Below are positions 27,409 through 36,642 of a stretch of DNA of 64,000 nucleotides, piece by piece. Numbering within the stretch: position 1 is the stretch's first letter; every line of letters starts with the position of its first letter. The stretch is from JANMZO01 sp963763135 (GTDB taxonomy: Bacteria > Actinomycetota > Acidimicrobiia > Acidimicrobiales > JANYDT01). The notes under the pieces were generated by a model. That model did no database searches and was not told the DNA's origin. It saw nothing but the letters and a program-made list of their open reading frames with translations. The stretch covers positions 806,001-870,000 of the forward strand of contig CAVXNJ010000009.1 in assembly GCA_963763135.1 (NCBI GenBank). Reading direction: 5' to 3'. Made by a program: the position numbers and the translations under genes.

Positions 27409-28185
27409 GTGTCAGATCGTCGTTCGCATCACGCCATTGAACCCTGTCTGTCGGTGGTTATGCCGGCTTACAACGAGCAGACGACCATCGCCGAGATTCT
27501 GCAGCTGGTGCTGGAGTCGCCTTTCACGGCCGAGGTCCTCGTCATTGACGACGCGTCGAGTGACAACACCGCCGAAATCGTGCGCGCCATCGACGATCCG
27601 CGGGTCCGCCTGCTGCACCAGGAGGTCAACCAGGGCAAGGGCGCTGCGATCCGCCGTGGGTTCGCGGAAGCCACCTGCGAATTCGTGATTGTGCAAGACG
27701 CCGACCTGGAGTACGACCCGGCCGATTACCACCAGATCATGGCACCGCTGATTGAAGGCAAAGCCGACGTCGTGTTCGGGTCCCGGTTCCTCACCGATCG
27801 TGCTCACCGGGTGCTTTACTACTGGCACTCCGTGGGCAACCGCTTCCTCACGATGGTTTCGAACATGTTCACGAACTTGAACCTGTCTGACATGGAGACC
27901 TGTTACAAGGCGTTTCGCCGGGATGTGCTCCAGTCGTTCGTGCTGGAGGAGAACCGTTTCGGGATCGAACCCGAGATGACGGCAAAGATCGCCCGCGGCA
28001 ATTGGCGGCTGTACGAAGTCGGAATTTCCTACTCGGGCCGGACCTATGCCGAAGGCAAGAAGATCGGATGGCGCGACGGTATCCGGGCGCTCTACTGCAT
28101 CCTGCTGTACGCGCCGGTCGGCGCGAAGCTCCACCTCCGGCGGGCCGAGCCGGCGATCCGGTGGATCACGAAATCCCGGGCATAG
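27409..28185 (+). CDS. Glycosyltransferase family 2 (polyprenyl-phosphate mannose synthase-like)
   Basis: This 258-residue GT-A enzyme has the nucleotide-binding motifs SVVMPAYNEQ, VIDDASSDNT and QDADLEYDP (DxD), then GSRF and CYKAFRR, as in dolichol/polyprenol-phosphate mannose or glucose synthases. It lacks C-terminal membrane helices. The start is GTG at 27409. It converges with a GT87-like membrane glycosyltransferase gene, which would need exactly such a lipid-linked sugar donor. Confidence 0.88.
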   Translation: MSDRRSHHAIEPCLSVVMPAYNEQTTIAEILQLVLESPFTAEVLVIDDASSDNTAEIVRAIDDPRVRLLHQEVNQGKGAAIRRGFAEATCEFVIVQDADLEYDPADYHQIMAPLIEGKADVVFGSRFLTDRAHRVLYYWHSVGNRFLTMVSNMFTNLNLSDMETCYKAFRRDVLQSFVLEENRFGIEPEMTAKIARGNWRLYEVGISYSGRTYAEGKKIGWRDGIRALYCILLYAPVGAKLHLRRAEPAIRWITKSRA

Positions 28186-28207
28186 TCAGCAGATCGCTAA
28201 ACCGCGT

Positions 28208-29468
28208 CTACCACGGCGTGATGGTACGGACCCGCGCCATGCAGCGCTCATAGAAGCGAGCCATGCGCCGCTTCGACGGCCGGCGCGGGGCCGCCAATCG
28301 TTTGAGCCGCAGAAGCGTCAGAATCCGTGTCGGCCAAAAGCCGGTCTCGGTGTTGAACCACAGGGCGACGAGACCCAACCCCATGATGAACGGGGTCGTC
28401 CACACCCCGAAAATTCCGAGCGGAGGTGTCGCGACCGTGAGAAATGCCGCCCCGCCCGCGGTCCAGCGGGAGAAACGGTCCTTGCGGACCAGGGACCTGG
28501 CAAACAGTGGAAGCAACGTAAGTAATGAGTACATCCAGGAGATCGGAAGGGCGGCGACCAGAAGCCACACGATCGGCCAGAACGTGTCGCGTGACCAGAG
28601 GGCCACGATGATGGCGAGCGCCGCGATGATGGCGAGGCTTTCGGGTCGCGAGAGTCCGGCTTTGAGGCCACTTCGAAGCAGCGCCAGATTGTCGACCCGC
28701 TTGCTTACGCCCTGGATCGAATCGAGCCCCACCTCGAAATACCTCTGCCAGGTTCGCCGAAAGAACAACACGGGGACGGCCGCGAGCCCCGACAGCATCA
28801 CTCCCATCCACACCAGATGACGCCACCGAAGGGTGATCACAAACGGAACGGCGAGCAGGATTCCCGACGATTTGGGAGCCGCGGCGACCGCCAATCCGAG
28901 ACCGGCCACCCAGGGCTTTTCGCGGTACCGGTACGCGAGCGCTAGCCCCAACCCGATGAGTGGGACCAGCGTTGCCCACACCGTACGCGGCCGGCCAACA
29001 GATGCTCAAGCCGAGCGCCAGGCCGAAGGCGTATCGCTTCTTAATGCCTACCAATCCGAGCGTCAGAGCCAACGCAATAACCATGGCGACGGCGTACGCC
29101 GCAAGCGCAACCCGGTAATGGAAGCGCGCAAACGGAAGAACCAGGGCGACCATGGTTGGGGGATGCGGGTTGGCGATGGGGATGTTCCAAACGGGACCCC
29201 CGAATCGTGCGATCAGTTCGTCGGACGTGGCGTACGGGTCGACGTGGTCGCGAAGTCCGCGGGCGCTGGCGTAGTCGATGAGGAAGTCGGTCGGTGCGCC
29301 CTTCCCGAGGACCTGTTGCAGGAACGCATTTACGGAACCGGCTTCGGGAGCCATCTGTTTCGACTGTTCGGGAAGTGTGATCGATGTTCCCGCCCGGAGG
29401 AGCAACAGCACCACGATCACGTAAGCCACAAATCCAGCGACGAGCCCCGCTGTCAGCTTCTTCGCCAT
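28208..29468 (-). pseudogene. GT87-like membrane glycosyltransferase, frameshifted
   Basis: Two overlapping frames together encode a protein of about 420 residues with many hydrophobic helices and an early LRDHVDPYATSDEL loop, as in GT87 polyprenol-phosphate mannosyltransferases. The first frame runs from ATG at 29468 to LSICWPAAYG; the second resumes at VWATLVPLIGLG near 28984. One extra G (TACGGTGTGG for TACGTGTGG) explains the shift. I infer a sequencing or assembly error, or a recent mutation. It should elongate a lipid-linked or cell-wall glycan together with the GT2 enzyme. Confidence 0.72.
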
Positions 29469-29607
29469 TCCACCGATGTTACCGGTGCCTTGCCGTGGAT
29501 TGGGGGAGGTCCGTCCGGCCAACCGTGGGTTCGTCGATGATGATCGTCGATTTCGCTGGATGTGTTGCGGCCCGCCCGATACGTGATTCGGGGCTACCTT
29601 CATTGGA

Positions 29608-30462
29608 ATGGATGCGAAATCGTTTTTGGGTCTGCAGCCCACCCACAATCCATTCCGGTTCCATCTCCCGGTAAAGACCGGGTTGTCGACATCGAGCGGA
29701 TTTCTCTTCGGCGGGGCTGGGCTCGGGGCCGCGGTGGAAGCGTTGGAAACGGCGTCCGGTCGGCCCGTGGTGTGGGCCACCGCGCAGTACCTCTCGTTTG
29801 CCCAGACCGGTTCGGTGGTGGATCTCGACGTGAAGATCGCCGTTCATGGCCATCAGATCACGCAGGCGCGCGTGGTCGGCCATGTTGCCGATCAGGAAAT
29901 ATTTACGGTGAACGGTGCGCTCGGCAGCCGCGACCATCCAAGTGAAGGTCAGTTCGCGGTTCGGCCTGATGCGCCGCCACCGCTCGACTGTCCGCTTCGT
30001 GTCAGTCGCGAGCAGGCCGACGGAACCATCCACAACTCGGTGGAGATGCGTTCGGTCGACGTTCGACCCGACGAGGACCTGTCGATGGGCGGACCCGGCA
30101 CCCCGCGCCCCGATGGGCGCACGGTTGTATGGGCGAAAGTGTCCGATCTCGACGAGGTGTCAGCCATGTCGTTGGCCGTGATGGGTGACTGGGTGCCGTT
30201 CGGGGTGAGCCAGGCCTTCGGTATGCACGGGGGCGGGAACTCGCTCGATAACACTCTCCGGGTGGTGCGGCTGGTCCCGACCGAGTGGGTCCTACTGGAT
30301 ATCCGGATCCACGGAGCGCATAACGGGTTCGCGCACGGGCTCGTTCATCAGTGGGCGGAAGACGGCACCCTGCTCGCGACCGCGAGCCAAAGCGTGATTG
30401 TTCGCCACCGTGATGCGTCGGGCCAGCGGCGTAGGCGCGTGGCTGGTGAGACCAGCTCCTAG
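29608..30462 (+). CDS. Acyl-CoA thioesterase family protein (TesB-like double hotdog)
   Basis: This 284-residue protein has two hotdog-like halves. The first contains GFLFGGAGLGAAVEAL and WATAQYLSFAQTGSVVDLDV. The second has WAKVSDLDEVSAMSLAVMGDW and the late HGAHNGFAHGLVHQWAEDGTLLA typical of TesB/acyl-CoA thioesterase II. It should cleave acyl-CoA. It converges with an acyl-CoA dehydrogenase gene, consistent with fatty-acid or steroid-type catabolism. Confidence 0.82.
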   Translation: MDAKSFLGLQPTHNPFRFHLPVKTGLSTSSGFLFGGAGLGAAVEALETASGRPVVWATAQYLSFAQTGSVVDLDVKIAVHGHQITQARVVGHVADQEIFTVNGALGSRDHPSEGQFAVRPDAPPPLDCPLRVSREQADGTIHNSVEMRSVDVRPDEDLSMGGPGTPRPDGRTVVWAKVSDLDEVSAMSLAVMGDWVPFGVSQAFGMHGGGNSLDNTLRVVRLVPTEWVLLDIRIHGAHNGFAHGLVHQWAEDGTLLATASQSVIVRHRDASGQRRRRVAGETSS

Positions 30463-30482
30463 CCGGAGCTGCGTGGCGAGAT

Positions 30483-31724
30483 TTAGTTCCGCCGGGTGAG
30501 CTTGAACGGCACGTCCTTGTCGACCGCTGGTTCCCGCGGCAATCCAAGGATGCGTTCCCCGAGAATGTTTTTCTGGATCTCATCGGTGCCGCCCGCAATG
30601 GACTGGGCGGGAACCGAGATGAGCACTTCGGCCACCGCAGGATGTGCGTCGGGCTCGGTGCCGGCGAGCATGCCGTGCGCGCCGGCAATACTCGTATGCG
30701 CGCGTAGCGATGCCCGGGCGACGTCGCTGGTAGCGAGCTTGCCGATCGACCCTTCGGCTCCGGGCGGTCGTCCGAGCAAACGGGCCGCTCGAGCGCGCTC
30801 CGCTGTCCAACGCGACACACTCTGAATGCTTGTGACTTCGGCGATCTGTTGGCGCACGGATGCTTCGCGACTCGTGCCGTTCGCCTCCGCCCGTTCACGG
30901 AGGAGGTCGGCCCGCCCGGCCCGCTGTGGGTACCAGCGGTAGGTCGCGAAGTGTTCGTCGGCTTCGTGGCGGGCCTCGTCGAGCACCGAACCTGGGCTGT
31001 CGGAATACTTTGGTCGCCCCATCGCGCCGTATCGCCGCTCGTATGCGAGTGTTGTGCCCACGACCGCCCAACCGTCGCCGATCTCGCCGATCACAAACTC
31101 GGCTGGGATGCGAGCGTCGGTCATGAACACTTCGTTGAACGACTGGTGGAAGTTCATCTGCCGAAGGGGACGTACCTGTACTCCGGGTTGATGCATCGGA
31201 AGCGCAAAGTAGGTGAGCCCTCGGTGTTTCGGGGCGTCCCAGTCGGTGCGGGCTACGAGCATCCCGAAGTCGGCGTGATGGGCGCTGGTGTTCCACACCT
31301 TCTGCCCGTTCACGATCCACTCGTCACCGTCTCGCACGGCACTGGTCGAAAGGCCGGCCAAATCCGAACCAGCACCGGGTTCGCTGAAGAGCTGGCACCA
31401 CGTCTCCTGCCCGGTGAGGATCGGTCGGAGGAAGCGGTCGCGCACGTTGTCGGGTCCGTGAGCAAGGATCGTTGGCGCGGCGAGGCTCATACCGCCGCCG
31501 AGCGGCGTGCTTACCGTCCCGAGTTCAATGAGACGAGCGGCCACGACGTCGTCGGACCATGCCGGCAGTCCTCGGCCGCCCCATCGTTTCGGCCACGAGG
31601 GGGCGGCCCAACCGGCTTCAGCGAGAAGGTCGCGCCACTGTCGAAGGGATGAATTCGGATCCCAATGTTCGGCGACCCACGCGTCGAGTTCAGCAACGAG
31701 TTCGGTCTCGATCGACTCAGTCAT
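30483..31724 (-). CDS. Acyl-CoA dehydrogenase family protein
   Basis: This 413-residue flavoenzyme has the FAD/substrate motifs LFSEPGAGSDLAGL and WNTSAHHADFGMLVARTD, and the C-terminal GTDEIQKNILGERILGLPRE. It should oxidise acyl-CoA and pass electrons to ETF. The start is ATG at 31724 (MTESIETE), where family similarity begins. The segment near 225-300 is Arg-rich and longer than in short-chain enzymes, as in actinobacterial FadE-type subunits. Confidence 0.88.
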   Translation of the reverse strand: MTESIETELVAELDAWVAEHWDPNSSLRQWRDLLAEAGWAAPSWPKRWGGRGLPAWSDDVVAARLIELGTVSTPLGGGMSLAAPTILAHGPDNVRDRFLRPILTGQETWCQLFSEPGAGSDLAGLSTSAVRDGDEWIVNGQKVWNTSAHHADFGMLVARTDWDAPKHRGLTYFALPMHQPGVQVRPLRQMNFHQSFNEVFMTDARIPAEFVIGEIGDGWAVVGTTLAYERRYGAMGRPKYSDSPGSVLDEARHEADEHFATYRWYPQRAGRADLLRERAEANGTSREASVRQQIAEVTSIQSVSRWTAERARAARLLGRPPGAEGSIGKLATSDVARASLRAHTSIAGAHGMLAGTEPDAHPAVAEVLISVPAQSIAGGTDEIQKNILGERILGLPREPAVDKDVPFKLTRRN

Positions 31725-31865
31725 GTGCTGAGGTTCCCACACTTTGGCGGTTCGTGACCACACGGAACCAACCGACGTCGGTGCTGTGGGTCGATCGGAT
31801 CCTCTCGAACGGTGACCAACGAGGGATCGATCAGTCAGTTGATCAACGAGTCAGCCCGTGCGGAA

Positions 31866-33065
31866 TCAGTGGCCAGTCGCTCCGACGGCATCAGTGACGA
31901 GTCGCGCCGGTGGCGCCACCAACCGTCGGGTCGTCAGGACAAACGCGGCCGCACCCGTCGCGATGACGGCGAATGCCACCCGCAGATTCTGCCAGTCGCT
32001 CAGAAAGCCGACGATCACCGGTGTCAGCAGAAAGCCTGAACGTTGCCCAACCGCCATGGCCCCGAGACCGGCGCCGGCGGATGTTCCGGGAAGTTTGGCG
32101 GCCATTGAATACAGCTGTGGGAACATCACCGATACACCGAGCCCCCAGAGCGCGAATCCCATTACGGCGACAAGCAGCGTGGGAGCCACAACGACGATCG
32201 CCGCACCCCCGACGCTCAGCGCCAGCGCCGTCGTCAGAAGCCGACGGACGCCGATTCGTTCCAGGACATGGTCGCCGGTCAACCGACCGAGCAACATGAA
32301 ACCGGCGAACACCACGCCGCCAACGCCTTGCCATCGGGTTGCGTGGAACAGATCGCGAAGCGTCACTGCGCTCCAGTCGTTTGGCGCAACCTCCAAGAAG
32401 CCGATGCCGATCGCCATGACCGCCGTGGCGACCACGACCTTCGAAATCACGAACCGGGTGCGTGGAGCGTCAGCGGACTTGCGTGCTTCTGCCTCCGGCC
32501 GTGGGTCGACCGTCGCAAGATGGGGTCGCGCGGTGAGAACGGTGATGATCACGATTCCTGCGACGACGCTGAGGTGCACACCCATGTTCAGTTTGGCCGC
32601 CGACGCCAACGACCCGAACAGGGCGCCAGCTGTGAATCCGAGGCTCCAGCCCGCATGTAGCCGGTGCATGATCGACCGACCGACTCGCTCCTGCACGATC
32701 ACCCCTTGGGTGTTCATCGCCAGATCATTGAACACGTCGAGGAAACCAAGCGCGCTTAGTAGCGCCATGAGAGCCAGAGGGTTCGGGACGATCGAGATGA
32801 GGGGAAGGAGTGCGGCCAAGGACAGCGCTGCCGCGGTCACGACGGGTTTGCTGTTGAAACGGCCGAACACTCGCGACGCGAGGGTCGAAGCGATCAGTCC
32901 GCCGATCCCTCCGCCGATCAGGGCCGTACCCAATCCACCGTTTCCCACCCCAAGGCGGTCTCGAACTTCAGGAATGCGGGGCAGCCAATTCGAGAACATG
33001 AACCCGTTCACGAAGAACAGGGCGGCCACGGCGATTACCGCCCGGCGATTGGATGTCGTTGTCAC
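31866..33065 (-). CDS. MFS transporter
   Basis: This 399-residue protein has about twelve helices. The N-terminal RRAVIAVAALFFVNGFMFSNWLPRIPEVRDRLG resembles the YbjJ/fucose-permease-like MFS group. A hydrophilic loop (about 190-215) separates the two six-helix halves. GTG at 33065, with AGAAGAG upstream, is chosen over a longer form starting at 33152 that would overlap the next gene. The substrate is unknown. Confidence 0.82.
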   Translation of the reverse strand: MTTTSNRRAVIAVAALFFVNGFMFSNWLPRIPEVRDRLGVGNGGLGTALIGGGIGGLIASTLASRVFGRFNSKPVVTAAALSLAALLPLISIVPNPLALMALLSALGFLDVFNDLAMNTQGVIVQERVGRSIMHRLHAGWSLGFTAGALFGSLASAAKLNMGVHLSVVAGIVIITVLTARPHLATVDPRPEAEARKSADAPRTRFVISKVVVATAVMAIGIGFLEVAPNDWSAVTLRDLFHATRWQGVGGVVFAGFMLLGRLTGDHVLERIGVRRLLTTALALSVGGAAIVVVAPTLLVAVMGFALWGLGVSVMFPQLYSMAAKLPGTSAGAGLGAMAVGQRSGFLLTPVIVGFLSDWQNLRVAFAVIATGAAAFVLTTRRLVAPPARLVTDAVGATGH

Positions 33066-33127
33066 GGGTCTCTTCTGGTTCGGGGACGTCGAAGTGTAAT
33101 GGCGTTGGCGTCCACCGAACGCAGGCC

Positions 33128-34057
33128 TTAGTTGCTCCGGTTTGTCCACCACGCAATCGTCGCCTTGGCTGCGACGTCGAGATGGGTGGCCCGAATTCCG
33201 AAATGTTCGGTGGTGTCGGCTGCATCCATGACAAAGGGCGCCGAGAACTGATACTCCACTTCAGCAAGCTCCCTCATCATCGGCACGACGAGTCCGAGGG
33301 CTTTCAGTGCGAACGACGGGATGGTCGAGAGCTTCGCCCTTGGCTTTCCGGCCGCCCGGGCGAAGGCTTCGACGAGCAGGCGCTGGGTCGATGTGACCGA
33401 AGGGACCAGCCACGGCCGACCCCAGGACCGCTCGTCGGTGGCGACTGCCGCAAGCACTGCGGCGACATCGGGCATGTAGCTGAAACTGTGCGGGACATCG
33501 AGCTTCCCGAGGAGTTGCACGGCCCTTCCGTTGAGTACTCGAGGAACGACCCGCTCACCCATGTTCGCGCCGACCACTTCCGGCCCGAAGAAGTCGCTCG
33601 CTCGGATCTCCGCCACCTTCACCTGTCCGGTCTCGTGGGCGGCGAGCGCGCTGCGCCACATCTCGGCTCGAACCCGCCCTTTCTTTCCGGATGACTCGAG
33701 CGGGGTGTCGGCCGCCATCAGCTGATGGGTTGGTCCGTAGCCGTAGAGGTTCGACATGGTCACCACCGCGGCTCCCGTTCGGGTGGCTGCTCCAAGGATG
33801 GCCTTGGCCATCGGTGGCCAGTCGGTGTCCCACGAGGTGTAGGGCGGATTAGCGCAGTTGAGGATGGCTTTCGAGCCGGAGGCCAGCTCCGCAAGCGCCG
33901 TTTCGTCGGTGGCATCGACTCGTCGAAGCGAGATGCGGGAGTGCGTCGGGCCGGTCCCGCTCCGGGTGGCGACAATGACGTCGTGGCCTGACTCCGCAAA
34001 CTGCATGGCAGTTGTTGAACCAACCGGACCGGACCCGATTACTACGAACTTGGACAT
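33128..34057 (-). CDS. NAD(P)-dependent epimerase/reductase (extended SDR-like)
   Basis: This 309-residue Rossmann protein begins VVIGSGPVGSTTAMQFAESG (nucleotide binding) and has SNLYGYGPTHQ, with a YGxxx element in the catalytic position, then a C-terminal substrate domain. It is divergent from a TetR regulator, and two matching palindromes lie between, so it is probably the regulated gene. The substrate is unknown. Confidence 0.8.
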   Translation of the reverse strand: MSKFVVIGSGPVGSTTAMQFAESGHDVIVATRSGTGPTHSRISLRRVDATDETALAELASGSKAILNCANPPYTSWDTDWPPMAKAILGAATRTGAAVVTMSNLYGYGPTHQLMAADTPLESSGKKGRVRAEMWRSALAAHETGQVKVAEIRASDFFGPEVVGANMGERVVPRVLNGRAVQLLGKLDVPHSFSYMPDVAAVLAAVATDERSWGRPWLVPSVTSTQRLLVEAFARAAGKPRAKLSTIPSFALKALGLVVPMMRELAEVEYQFSAPFVMDAADTTEHFGIRATHLDVAAKATIAWWTNRSN

Positions 34058-34092
34058 GGTTCTCCTTGGTTATGTGACTGTCTCTCTCGTTT

Positions 34093-34107
34093 GAGAGCGG
34101 TGCTCTC
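34093..34107. promoter_or_regulatory. TetR operator candidate 1
   Basis: GAGAGC-GGT-GCTCTC is a perfect 15-bp inverted repeat 36 bp from the reductase start. A second related palindrome lies at 34142-34154. Confidence 0.6.
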
Positions 34108-34141
34108 GAAGTCACTATTGCAATTGCTCTTCGAGATGTCA

Positions 34142-34154
34142 AGAGCAGTGCTCT
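34142..34154. promoter_or_regulatory. TetR operator candidate 2
   Basis: AGAGC-AGT-GCTCT repeats the core of the first palindrome, centred 48 bp away. A half site GCTCT sits between them at about 34126. The pair is placed for autoregulation and control of the divergent reductase gene. Confidence 0.6.
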
Positions 34155-34213
34155 CTTTAGTGAGGGATGTTCTGTTACTTGTGCAGTGTTCGCAGTTCGG
34201 ACACAATTGGGAC

Positions 34214-34951
34214 ATGGGTAACAGAGCGGACGAGATCTCGATGGAAGCACAACGCGAAGTTTCTCCGGCCACCGGTGTGCGGTCGCGAGTACGTGACGAA
34301 CTCACGAAGGAGATCCTGTCGACAGCGAAACGCCATCTCGCCACGGAAGGAGCAGCGGCCCTGTCATTGCGGGCTGTCGCTCGGGAGGTCGGGATGGTGT
34401 CGTCGGCGGTTTATCGCTATTTCCCGAGCCGAGACGACCTGCTGACCGCGTTGATCGTCAGCGCCTACGAAGACCTGGCCGACGCGTTGGAGGTCGGGGA
34501 ACGAAAGGCGAAACGCACCGATATCCGCGGACGCTGGGTAGCCGCCGGCCGGGCTCTCCGCCAGTGGGCGATTGACTGTCCGCACGAATGGGGCCTGATC
34601 TACGGCACACCGATTCCCGGATACGTTGCACCGCTCGACACCGTGACACCCGTGTTGCGGGCGACCGGGGTCCTCGTCGGAATACTTCGCGACGGTTTGT
34701 CCGACGGTGCGATTTCCTCCCGTTACCCACCGCTTAGCACCCAGGCCAAACGCGCCACCACGCAACTTCGGTCAACGTTTCCCGATGTGTCGCCCCAGCA
34801 TCTTCTGAAGGGGTTTTCGGCATGGGTGAGTCTGATCGGGTTGATCAGCTTCGAACTGTTCGGACACATGAACAACGTGATCGATGGGCCGGCGGCATTT
34901 TTTGATCACGAATTGGAGCGCTTGGCCGACGAGCTCCTGATCAAGCGATAG
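34214..34951 (+). CDS. TetR/AcrR family transcriptional regulator
   Basis: This 245-residue regulator has an N-terminal HTH (LSLRAVAREVGMVSSAVYRYFPSRDDLLTALI, about 50-80) and a TetR_C_33-like ligand domain containing DCPHEWGLIYGTPIPGY. The start is ATG at 34214. It is divergent from the SDR-like reductase gene, with two candidate operators between. Confidence 0.9.
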   Translation: MGNRADEISMEAQREVSPATGVRSRVRDELTKEILSTAKRHLATEGAAALSLRAVAREVGMVSSAVYRYFPSRDDLLTALIVSAYEDLADALEVGERKAKRTDIRGRWVAAGRALRQWAIDCPHEWGLIYGTPIPGYVAPLDTVTPVLRATGVLVGILRDGLSDGAISSRYPPLSTQAKRATTQLRSTFPDVSPQHLLKGFSAWVSLIGLISFELFGHMNNVIDGPAAFFDHELERLADELLIKR

Positions 34952-34960
34952 GCCGTTACG

Positions 34961-34993
34961 CAGTGTGCCCGGACTCTCGGTCCGGGCACACTG
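34961..34993. terminator. Strong hairpin between convergent genes
   Basis: CAGTGTGCCCGGAC and GTCCGGGCACACTG form a perfect 14-bp stem with a 5-nt loop, 10 bp after the TetR stop. There is no T tract. It separates the tetR gene from the convergent secreted-protein genes. Confidence 0.7.
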
Positions 34994-35062
34994 GCACGGC
35001 AATACGTGGCGGAGCGTGACGACGGCCGCAAACCTGAATGGCGGGGGACCTCTAGTGGTCCA

Positions 35063-35764
35063 CTAGTTCCGCCCGACCGTGGCGAAGCACTCCTGGAGAG
35101 CCTTCTGCGTCTTCGCATCAAGCTGTGGTCGTCCTCCGGGCCCGCCGCGAGGACCGTCGCCGCCACCGCGGGGTGGCGCCGTTTGGCCCTTGATGGTGGT
35201 ACCCGGAGCATTTCCTCTAGGAGGACGGCCTCCGCCTCCGTCGCGTCCGCGTGCCGGGAGGGTGACGCCCTTCGCTTTGAGGCATGCATGGATGGCGGCG
35301 AAATCGCCGTCGTCGTCGCCCGGTCCGCGGCCACCGTCGCCGCGTGACCCCGCGGTCGCAGTTGCCGCGCAGTTGGCCGCGGCGAACGTCGAAACGGTCT
35401 TCGCCGCCGCATTGAAGCCGGCATCACGGATCACCGTGTTGCGATGGGCCTTTTCAGCTGCGGCGTAGGCCGCGGCCAACACGCTGGTGGAGGACTTGAT
35501 CGAACTCGGAGCGAGCTTGTCGAGCTTCGCCCATTCCTGAGCTGTGACCTTAATTTTGGATGAGGTTGCGGCAGCAGAGATCGTGCTTTGTGAAGCGGCC
35601 ATCTGGGTGCAGAACGGAGCGTTGGCCGACGACGGCTTTGCGGTCTTCGGCGCGGTCGTGGTGGTTGCGGCAAACGACGGGGACGCCATCGCCAGAAGGC
35701 CAGCGGTCGCCATCGAGGCGGCGAACGGTAGAACTAGACGACGGGGACGGACTGGGCGGTTCAA
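35063..35764 (-). CDS. Secreted protein with Gly/Arg-rich segment, function unknown
   Basis: This 233-residue protein has a Sec signal (about 1-33, ending PSFA) and an Ala/Ser-rich helical region (about 50-130). An Asp/Gly/Arg-rich low-complexity part follows (about 140-215). HACLKAKGVTLPARG and KTQKALQECFATVG look like the two-Cys motif of a common small actinobacterial exported family (ACxxxxGVxLP ... KxxxAxxxC). Thr/Lys residues follow the signal, as in other exported proteins here. I do not recognise a function. It lies 1 bp after the DUF2271-like gene, probably in one operon. Confidence 0.65.
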   Translation of the reverse strand: MNRPVRPRRLVLPFAASMATAGLLAMASPSFAATTTTAPKTAKPSSANAPFCTQMAASQSTISAAATSSKIKVTAQEWAKLDKLAPSSIKSSTSVLAAAYAAAEKAHRNTVIRDAGFNAAAKTVSTFAAANCAATATAGSRGDGGRGPGDDDGDFAAIHACLKAKGVTLPARGRDGGGGRPPRGNAPGTTIKGQTAPPRGGGDGPRGGPGGRPQLDAKTQKALQECFATVGRN

Positions 35765-35765
35765 A

Positions 35766-36500
35766 TCAGCCTCGGGCTTTCAGTTGGATGGATACCTGTT
35801 GCAGCTCACCGCTGTCGGCCGGCTTCTTGGAAAATGGCGACGTACCGATGGAAACCGTCTCGCTGATCACTTCGTAGGGGCCGTGTTCGCGCGCCGCTTC
35901 GAGGTAGACGGTGTACTCACCCTGATGCACCAGTGTGCCGGCCTCGTTGCGGCCATCCCACGAGGCTGAGTACGTGCCGGGAATGCGGGTCGGCCCCGAG
36001 ATGGTGTCGATCACGTCGGCGGCGCCGGTGGAAAGCCAGCTCTGGTAAGCCCGGTACCAACGCTTGAGGTCGGGCAAGTAGCGGAGGCCTCTCCCGTTCT
36101 GCATGGAGAGGTCGATGGTACGTATCAGGGTGCCTGATGCATCCTCAATCCATATGGCCACGTACGGGTTCTTGACCCGGTTGTCGGTCGCGGCGAACGT
36201 GAACGTCACCACGAGCTCCTTCGTCTCATCGAAGGGAGCCCCGGAAGCCGCCGCGGCCTTCTTCGTCGTGGTCGGGGCCACCGTGGTTGTCGGCTTCTTC
36301 GTTGTGGTTGTTGCCTTCTTCTTGATCGTCGTCGTCGTCTTCTTTGTCGTGGCCGAAGCCGCGAGAGGGCTGGCGACGAACAGGCCCGCGATGGCCGTCA
36401 GGCCGAGGAATCGCCGTCGACTGGGTCGTTCCCCGGGGGAGTCGATGTCGGTGTTGCGGGCCGCGACCGGGTTCTCGTTGGAGGCAGGCTGCTCATTCAT
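35766..36500 (-). CDS. DUF2271-like exported protein with Tat signal
   Basis: This 244-residue protein begins with a Tat-type signal (SRRRFLGLTAIAG, about 27-39), then a TTKK-rich linker (about 50-85). The domain contains YVAIWIEDASGTLIRTIDL, LKRWYRAYQSW and GTYSASWDGRNEAG, the hallmarks of DUF2271/FlgD-Ig-like periplasmic proteins often found with flavin-based ferric-reductase or thiamine-synthesis-like genes. Its partner here is the secreted protein gene just downstream. Function is inferred only at family level. Confidence 0.72.
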   Translation of the reverse strand: MNEQPASNENPVAARNTDIDSPGERPSRRRFLGLTAIAGLFVASPLAASATTKKTTTTIKKKATTTTKKPTTTVAPTTTKKAAAASGAPFDETKELVVTFTFAATDNRVKNPYVAIWIEDASGTLIRTIDLSMQNGRGLRYLPDLKRWYRAYQSWLSTGAADVIDTISGPTRIPGTYSASWDGRNEAGTLVHQGEYTVYLEAAREHGPYEVISETVSIGTSPFSKKPADSGELQQVSIQLKARG

Positions 36501-36642
36501 GAAGGGTCTCGCTTTGGGGGGAAGTTGGCGTTTCGGGTTCGTTACGGTGAGACGTTTTCACATCTACTTGAGAACTTGGTTAGAGCGAACCGCGAAGGCC
36601 ATCCGAGTGGGGATTGCTCCCATGGCGATAAGTGATCGGCGA

